64,000 nt of DNA from Clostridia bacterium (GTDB lineage: Bacteria; Bacillota; Clostridia; Acetivibrionales; JAFADI01): positions 20,929 to 84,928 of the forward strand of contig JAOAAU010000052.1 of assembly GCA_026418695.1 (NCBI GenBank). The letters are read 5' to 3'. Below the pieces are notes generated by a model. The model ran no database searches. It was not told the origin of the DNA and saw only the letters and a program-made list of their open reading frames with translations. Position numbers and translations under genes: made by a program. Each line of letters starts with the position of its first letter. Position 1 is the stretch's first letter. Of this stretch, positions 59,549 to 64,000 are shown piece after piece.

Positions 59549-60196
59549 ATGAACTTGAAAGCGGTTATATTTGATCTTGATGGAACCATTGCAGATACAA
59601 TTCCATTGACAGTGTTTTCGTTAAAAGAAGTAACAAAGGAGCTAACAAACGCAGAGCTTTCCGATGAAGAAATCCTGGCAAAATTCGGTCCTATTGACAC
59701 AGAAATCATCAGGACCTTGGTTGATAATGATAATAAAGAAATTGCAGCTGAGAAGTATGTTCAGCATTTCAGTACCCATTTCGAAAGTTTTGTTAAGCCT
59801 ATGGATGGGATCAAGGAATTGCTAAAATACTTGAAATCAAAAAACATCAAGGTCGGGTTGTTTACCGGAAGGAGTCAACGGGTCACGCATATCATTCTTG
59901 AAAAGCTTGATGTAAAACAATACTTTGATGAAATCCTTGCAGGGGATCATACCAAGAAGCCAAAACCGGACCCAGAAGGCATCCTTTTGACGCTGGACAA
60001 ATTGAAAGTATCCAGCAACGAAAGCGCATATGTAGGAGACTTTGATGTAGATGTTCTTGCCAGTAAAGCAGCAGGAACATTATTAATTTTGGCTCTATGG
60101 TCATCTACGGGGAACAGGAACAACATCAAGTGTGATCCAGACCAGTATTTTGACAGCCCCTATGGATTCATCCATTGGTTGGAGAGAAATGAATAA
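59549..60196 (+). CDS. HAD-family phosphatase
   Basis: 215 residues. HAD motif I VIFDLDGTIADT (residues 6-17), motif II LFTGRSQR, the Lys of motif III in GDHTKKPKPDPEG and motif IV YVGDFDVDVLA. The small helical cap (residues about 18-90) makes it a beta-phosphoglucomutase/phosphoglycolate-phosphatase type. The substrate is not assignable. GAGGAGCAG precedes ATG 59549, about 40 bases after the M18 gene, so the two may be co-transcribed. Closed by a strong terminator. Confidence 0.87.
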   Translation: MNLKAVIFDLDGTIADTIPLTVFSLKEVTKELTNAELSDEEILAKFGPIDTEIIRTLVDNDNKEIAAEKYVQHFSTHFESFVKPMDGIKELLKYLKSKNIKVGLFTGRSQRVTHIILEKLDVKQYFDEILAGDHTKKPKPDPEGILLTLDKLKVSSNESAYVGDFDVDVLASKAAGTLLILALWSSTGNRNNIKCDPDQYFDSPYGFIHWLERNE

Positions 60197-60232
60197 GGTT
60201 TTTGTTTTGAAACAGGAAATTTGAAGAATAAG

Positions 60233-60268
60233 AAAAGGATATCATTGAAGCGTGATATCCTTTTTTTT
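60233..60268 (+). terminator. Terminator after the HAD gene
   Basis: AAAAGGATATCA (60233-60244) pairs with TGATATCCTTTT (60253-60264), 8-base loop, T run to 60268. It can also stop the minus-strand dedA transcript. Confidence 0.92.
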
Positions 60269-60312
60269 GATTGACCCTTATGAACGAAAGACGGTGTTTC
60301 ATTTAAGAATTA

Positions 60313-60945
60313 CTATTTATTGTGAGCAGTTTTTTTCTTTTTAAAGAAGAATTTAAAACAAAATGCCAAAATGATCAAAACTATAATTCCGATCACTCCG
60401 TATTCAAATTTTTTGAATATGGGTCGGATAACAGTTTCGTATCGCTGCCCAAAAGCATACCCAAGATAAATCAGCATAAAATTCCAGGGGATCATTCCAA
60501 TCAAGGAATAGATGGTGAACTTTTTAATATCCATTTTTGCGATACCGGCCGGAAGAGAAATAAAGGTACGAATGACCGGCAGAAGTCTGCCAAAAAATAC
60601 AGCAGCAACGCCATACTTGTTAAAAGTTTTTTCCGCTAGATAAAAGTGCTCTTCCGAAACGAAAAAGTATTTGCCGTATTTAAGAATAAAAGGGCGCCCA
60701 CCCCAGTACCCAACAGCATAAGCTAAAAAAGAACCGATCATGCTGCCCACAGCGACAGCAATGTTGGCGCCGAGCAAGGTTAATTTACCGCTTGCGACCA
60801 TGTTACCTGCTAGGGGCAGGACAACTTCGCTGGGGAGAGGAATACAAGCGCTTTCGATCAGCATTCCTCCGCCGATTCCCCAATAGCCTAATGAATTAAT
60901 AATTTCGATAATGACTTTTAGAATACTTTCGATAAACTCAAACAT
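60313..60945 (-). CDS. DedA family membrane protein
   Basis: 210 residues with about five hydrophobic helices. DedA/VTT features: IESACIPLPSEVVLPLAGNMVASG, GYWGGRPFILKYGKYFFVSEEHF and FGRLLPVIRTFISLPAGIAKM with its conserved arginines, and IPWNFMLIYLGYAFG. DedA proteins act in lipid or undecaprenyl-phosphate flipping at the membrane. It follows the LCP gene by 11 bases on the minus strand, sensible because LCP enzymes use undecaprenyl-linked substrates. AAGGAG precedes the ATG. Confidence 0.92.
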   Translation of the reverse strand: MFEFIESILKVIIEIINSLGYWGIGGGMLIESACIPLPSEVVLPLAGNMVASGKLTLLGANIAVAVGSMIGSFLAYAVGYWGGRPFILKYGKYFFVSEEHFYLAEKTFNKYGVAAVFFGRLLPVIRTFISLPAGIAKMDIKKFTIYSLIGMIPWNFMLIYLGYAFGQRYETVIRPIFKKFEYGVIGIIVLIILAFCFKFFFKKKKTAHNK

Positions 60946-60956
60946 GAAGATTCTCC

Positions 60957-62072
60957 TTAGGGTGCCGGTTTATTGGTTCCTTTAATGCCTGTTTCATTAT
61001 TGGAAGGATTGTTCTTTGTGAGATCATCCTTCTTTTCGGTAGATGTTGAAGGGGTTTTCTTAGGTTTTGCTGTATCAGAAGGAATTTGATGATCCTTACT
61101 GTCAATTTTACTTTTTACCCCTCCTGCATATTCACTTTGGGAATAAAAATACTTCTTGACCATTTCACTGGTTTGTGTACTATCATGGATAAAGTACGAG
61201 ATCACATAGGATCCGGAAGGTTCGTCCTTTGCTTTACCTGGTAGTTTAAACATGCTAACGTCTTCAACCTTCAATTTGATGAAATTCTGAGCAAGCTTTA
61301 ATGCATCATCCATGTTCATATTGGTTTCCAGATTGCTGTAAATGGTCTGAAGGAGGCTGTTTAATTTTGTAATATAAAGCACATTTGTTTTTTGGCGTAT
61401 AACTTCTTTAATAAAATTCTGCTGTGCCTCAATTCTCTTTAAATCGCTTCCATCATAATACTTTAGTATTTCACTATTAGCATGAGAGGCATTTCTAAAC
61501 CGCATAAATTGTTCAGCTTTTTTTCCGTCTAAATGTTGAGGACCTTTTTTCAGGTGGATATGAAGATCCTGGGTGGGGTCATCATAATCCATGTTTACAG
61601 GCACATTATAATCGACGCCACCCAAAATGTCTATTATTTTCCTGAAAGAGGCAGTGTTAATATATACATAGTATTTTATTGGAACAGTTAGAAGCTTACT
61701 AACAGTATCAACGGCCAGCTTTTCACCGCCAGCACCATATGCGGAGTTTATTTTGGGAAGACTGGACCCTTTAACATAAATTTTTGTATCTCTAGGGATC
61801 GATAAAACATTAATTTTCATTGTTTCCTGGTTAAAATTGACCAGCATGATGGTATCGGTATTTCCTGATGACTTGTCAGCACCAAGAAGAAGGATGTTGA
61901 TGGGGTCTTTTTTCTCAATAAAAGGATCAAAAATTTTATCAAGATATTTAGTGGTTTCTGTGCTTGCAGATGCCGTATCTCGTCCCAAATAGGATAAGAT
62001 TCCAATCCCGATGATAAAAAGAAATATCGAGATGATTAAACTGGATATTAAATAGAATTTTCTAAGGTTCAT
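60957..62072 (-). CDS. LytR-CpsA-Psr family glycopolymer transferase
   Basis: The frame is open from GTG 62102, but ATG 62072 (MNLRKFYLISS), with GGGGT upstream, is the more natural start (371 residues). One N-terminal membrane helix, then an LCP domain: INILLLGADKSSGNTDTIMLV, LSIPRDTKIYV, INSAYGAGGEKLAV, HLDGKKAEQFMRFRNA and RIEAQQNFIKEV. The last 45 residues are Lys/Pro/Ser/Thr/Asn-rich and probably disordered in the wall. LCP enzymes attach teichoic acids or other polymers to peptidoglycan. It is followed by dedA. Confidence 0.93.
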   Translation of the reverse strand: MNLRKFYLISSLIISIFLFIIGIGILSYLGRDTASASTETTKYLDKIFDPFIEKKDPINILLLGADKSSGNTDTIMLVNFNQETMKINVLSIPRDTKIYVKGSSLPKINSAYGAGGEKLAVDTVSKLLTVPIKYYVYINTASFRKIIDILGGVDYNVPVNMDYDDPTQDLHIHLKKGPQHLDGKKAEQFMRFRNASHANSEILKYYDGSDLKRIEAQQNFIKEVIRQKTNVLYITKLNSLLQTIYSNLETNMNMDDALKLAQNFIKLKVEDVSMFKLPGKAKDEPSGSYVISYFIHDSTQTSEMVKKYFYSQSEYAGGVKSKIDSKDHQIPSDTAKPKKTPSTSTEKKDDLTKNNPSNNETGIKGTNKPAP

Positions 62073-62181
62073 ACATTTTACCCCATGAATAAAGTGCCAC
62101 ACAGATAGGATATCCTCCGAATCTTGGGCACATTCTTGTTAAGATATACCATTAAATTATATAATAGCATCTAAAGGATTG

Positions 62182-63141
62182 TCAAACATCGTCGTCGATA
62201 TTAGCCAGAGGATTGCTGTCCACAGCCTTCTTCAACTGTTCATTATCGATATGTGTGTAAATTTCTGTGGTGGAAATACTCTCATGACCCAAAATTTCCT
62301 GCAGAGCGCGGATGTCAACTTTTCCATGCTTATACATCAGCGTTGCTGCTGTATGTCTTAATTTATGGGTAGAATACCGCTCAGGATCAAGACCGGCAGA
62401 CTTGATATATTTTTTAACGATATACTGTACGGTTTTATTACTGATTCTTTGCTTCCGTTCACTGAGGAAAAGAGCATTTTTATCTTTAACATTGTTTACA
62501 GGGCGTACTTTTAGATATGCCTGAATTGCTTTCTTGCATGCATTGTTCAGATATATGGTCCGTTCCTTGTCACCTTTTCCGATGACTGTAAGAGTGTCAT
62601 TCTTGATCTTATTGATATTGATATTGACCAATTCGGATAATCGAAGACCACAGTTTAAGAAAAGCGTTATAATTGCATAATCCCGTTCCTTGTGATCCCC
62701 CTCCACGGCACTCAATAACTTTTTACTTTCCTCAATATTAAGGTATTTAGGGAGCCTTTTCATGATCTTGGGGGATTCAAGTTCAGATGTCGGATTGTAG
62801 TCCAGGAGCTTTGCCTTGTTGGTCAAATAATTGAAAAAGGATTTAAGACTGGCTACTTTTCTGGCTCTGGAGCTTGCATTATTATCCCGCTCACGGCTTA
62901 CAAAAGACATATACGAATACAGGTCGCTTAAGGTGACCGATTTGATGTGTTCTATCGTGATGTCCTTAACATCAATATGATCAAATTCCATTTGAGAATC
63001 TACCAGATTTTTATGTAACTTATAAAAACGAAGAAACATCCTAAGGTCAAAGTAATATTCCTTTGTAGTGTTTCTTGATTTTCCCTTGATGGTCTCCATG
63101 TAACTGATAAAATCATTTACAATCATTGGTGCTTCATTCAT
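62182..63141 (-). CDS. XerC/XerD-type tyrosine recombinase
   Basis: 319 residues from ATG 63141, which has TGAGGAG at the right distance; ATG 63156 is an upstream alternative. The N-terminal SAM-like core-binding part has IVNDFISYMETIKGKSRNTTKEYYFDLRMFL. The catalytic part has the full tyrosine recombinase set: R in NCGLRLSELV, K in GKGDKERTIYL, HxxR in HKLRHTAATLM, H in LGHES and Y in TEIYTHI. Length and motifs fit Xer-type chromosome dimer resolution, not a phage integrase. No att site, phage gene or dif sequence is visible around it. Confidence 0.88.
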   Translation of the reverse strand: MNEAPMIVNDFISYMETIKGKSRNTTKEYYFDLRMFLRFYKLHKNLVDSQMEFDHIDVKDITIEHIKSVTLSDLYSYMSFVSRERDNNASSRARKVASLKSFFNYLTNKAKLLDYNPTSELESPKIMKRLPKYLNIEESKKLLSAVEGDHKERDYAIITLFLNCGLRLSELVNININKIKNDTLTVIGKGDKERTIYLNNACKKAIQAYLKVRPVNNVKDKNALFLSERKQRISNKTVQYIVKKYIKSAGLDPERYSTHKLRHTAATLMYKHGKVDIRALQEILGHESISTTEIYTHIDNEQLKKAVDSNPLANIDDDV

Positions 63142-63269
63142 AAGAATTCTCCTCATATTGCAATGTCACACCTAATATTATACACTATTTCATAAGGACA
63201 AGCTTGCATTTTTAATGATTACATAAAGTGTTGTTTTTTCACCCTTCAGATGTGCGTGTGATCTAAATT

Positions 63270-63308
63270 TACATAGATTTTTCACTTGATGTTCACAAAA
63301 TGTTCATA
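63270..63308 (+). promoter_or_regulatory. Pho-box-like array upstream of the efflux adaptor gene
   Basis: Hexamers at 11-base intervals: TACATA (63270), TTCACT (63281), TTCACA (63292) and TTCATA (63303), each followed by 5 bases. This is the layout of PhoP sites in Gram-positives (TT[A/C/T]ACA with 5-base gaps). Candidate -10 boxes follow: TATAAA 63316-63321 and TATAAT 63331-63336. Phosphate control is inferred from the pattern alone. Confidence 0.5.
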
Positions 63309-63375
63309 AAATCACTATAAAATATTGCTATATAATGCTATTCCTACAGATATACTTTTGAGAGGGGAAAACATC

Positions 63376-64000
63376 GTGAGTGTAGTTAAAAAGTACTTGT
63401 CTTACAAAGCAGTTCGAATTTCCGGAATATTTATATTGGTCGTTGGTTTATGTGTTGGCGGTTATTTTGCGTATAACAATATAGCCAAGTCAAAGAGCCA
63501 AAACAACTCAAAAGAACAAACGGTGAAAGTCGCTCGTGGCGATATTGATGTTGCCATTTCCGGCACGGGTACCGTTCAACCCATATCCAGATATGATATC
63601 GTCCCGTTGGTTAAAGGGAATATTTTGCAAGCTCCGTTCGAAGAAGGCATGGATGTAAAGCTAGGAGACCTTCTCTATAAGATAGATGATAGTGACCTCT
63701 CTTTTAATATTCAAAAAGCTGAAAATGGGATTGAAAAATTAAAGATAAATACACAGAGTACCGTTGAAAGTATTAAGGATCTAAATGTATATGCGCCGAT
63801 CGATGGAAGAATTTCGGGTTTATCAGCAAAAGAAGGAGATCAGACTGGAAGCAACAGCAAAATTGCTGAAATTATTGAAGATCGGCATATCGTAGCAACC
63901 ATACCATTTATTAAAACAGATGTTGATAAAATTAAGGTTGGTCAGAAAGCAACAGTGAGTGCGGTTAGTGAATGGGCATCCTGCGAGGGAACTGTAAAGC
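63376..64000 (+). CDS. HlyD/RND-type efflux adaptor, 5' part only
   Basis: The frame opens at GTG 63376 (AGAGGGG at 63361-63367) and runs off the right edge; 208 codons are visible. An N-terminal membrane helix (ISGIFILVVGLCVGGYFAY, about residues 15-33) is followed by the biotinyl-lipoyl-like segment (KVARGDIDVAISGTGTVQP) and its partner half YAPIDGRISGLSAKEGDQTGSNSKI, then the start of a beta-barrel. This is the layout of periplasmic/extracytoplasmic adaptors of MacA type, which in Firmicutes pair with ABC exporters. The Pho-box-like repeat suggests phosphate-linked expression. The partner transporter lies beyond the window. Confidence 0.82.
   Translation, partial: MSVVKKYLSYKAVRISGIFILVVGLCVGGYFAYNNIAKSKSQNNSKEQTVKVARGDIDVAISGTGTVQPISRYDIVPLVKGNILQAPFEEGMDVKLGDLLYKIDDSDLSFNIQKAENGIEKLKINTQSTVESIKDLNVYAPIDGRISGLSAKEGDQTGSNSKIAEIIEDRHIVATIPFIKTDVDKIKVGQKATVSAVSEWASCEGTVK

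Noticed and set aside
62182..63141. Tyrosine recombinase as a mark of a prophage or genomic island
   Set aside because: Length and motifs fit a chromosomal Xer enzyme; no phage genes, tRNA-linked att repeats or composition change are nearby.
1..64000. CRISPR array, insertion sequence or toxin-antitoxin pair
   Set aside because: No regularly spaced direct repeats with unique spacers, no transposase frame with terminal inverted repeats, and no convincing toxin-antitoxin gene pair were seen on either strand.

Overview
The window is a gene-dense, largely syntenic piece of a low-to-moderate G+C Firmicutes chromosome, almost certainly a strictly anaerobic, amino-acid-fermenting member of the Clostridia. 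This is inferred from the fused IspH-ribosomal S1 protein, the cmk-plsC-ispH/S1 order, the ylbF-mutS-mutL-miaA-hfq order, indolepyruvate:ferredoxin oxidoreductase with phenylacetate-CoA ligases, strong AGGAGG-type ribosome binding sites and many T-tailed intrinsic terminators. I see no insertion sequence, prophage, CRISPR array or plasmid module. Base composition looks even throughout.

Layout. Positions 1-3.5 kb hold the end of aroH, then cmk, plsC and an ispH-S1 fusion gene with a possible internal start. From 3.6 to 8.8 kb come ndk, a lone cheR, tRNA-Leu(CAG) on the minus strand, a lone nucleotidyltransferase, murD, a secreted stalk-domain protein and tRNA-Tyr(GTA) on the minus strand. From 9.0 to 15.2 kb there are three overlapping M42 aminopeptidases, a small membrane protein, an EamA transporter and a beta-CASP metallo-hydrolase. 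From 15.4 to 22.9 kb lies a catabolic cluster: an LctP-type permease, two phenylacetate-CoA ligases flanking iorA-iorB, and a double ACT-domain protein. It looks built for oxidising aromatic 2-oxo acids to acyl-CoA and then to the acid. From 23 to 31.2 kb are pspC-like, smc, ftsY, yjbQ and a UPF0182 membrane protein.

From 31.4 to 39.9 kb a YlbF/YmcA-like Cys-tailed protein precedes mutS-mutL-miaA-hfq. Next come lexA and a divergent SOS-controlled LysM/YneA-like gene with clear SOS boxes, then a Cys-rich mini-protein. From 40 to 47.4 kb are a cysteine desulfurase paired with thiI, a VanW-family protein, a DUF2225 protein, a HypE-like protein and glyA behind a tandem glycine riboswitch. From 47.5 to 57 kb are a stalk-domain HtrA protease, another stalk-domain protein, rarA, a 50-residue membrane protein, a PH-like protein, a structured RNA (6S candidate), a YkuS-like gene that probably starts at AUU, and the Rrf2 regulator-iscS-iscU-mnmA iron-sulfur/tRNA thiolation operon. 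The end of the window carries a PHP phosphatase, an M18 aminopeptidase, a HAD phosphatase, DedA, an LCP-family protein, a Xer-type recombinase and a truncated HlyD-type efflux adaptor behind a Pho-box-like repeat.

Most of this is core genome. The least explained material is the RNA/terminator/ribosome-binding-site overlap near 53.1 kb, the related purine/pyrimidine intergenic elements at about 20.9 and 31.9 kb, the internal start in ispH-S1, and the small Cys-rich and membrane proteins. Function calls rest on motifs read by eye; no database search was run.
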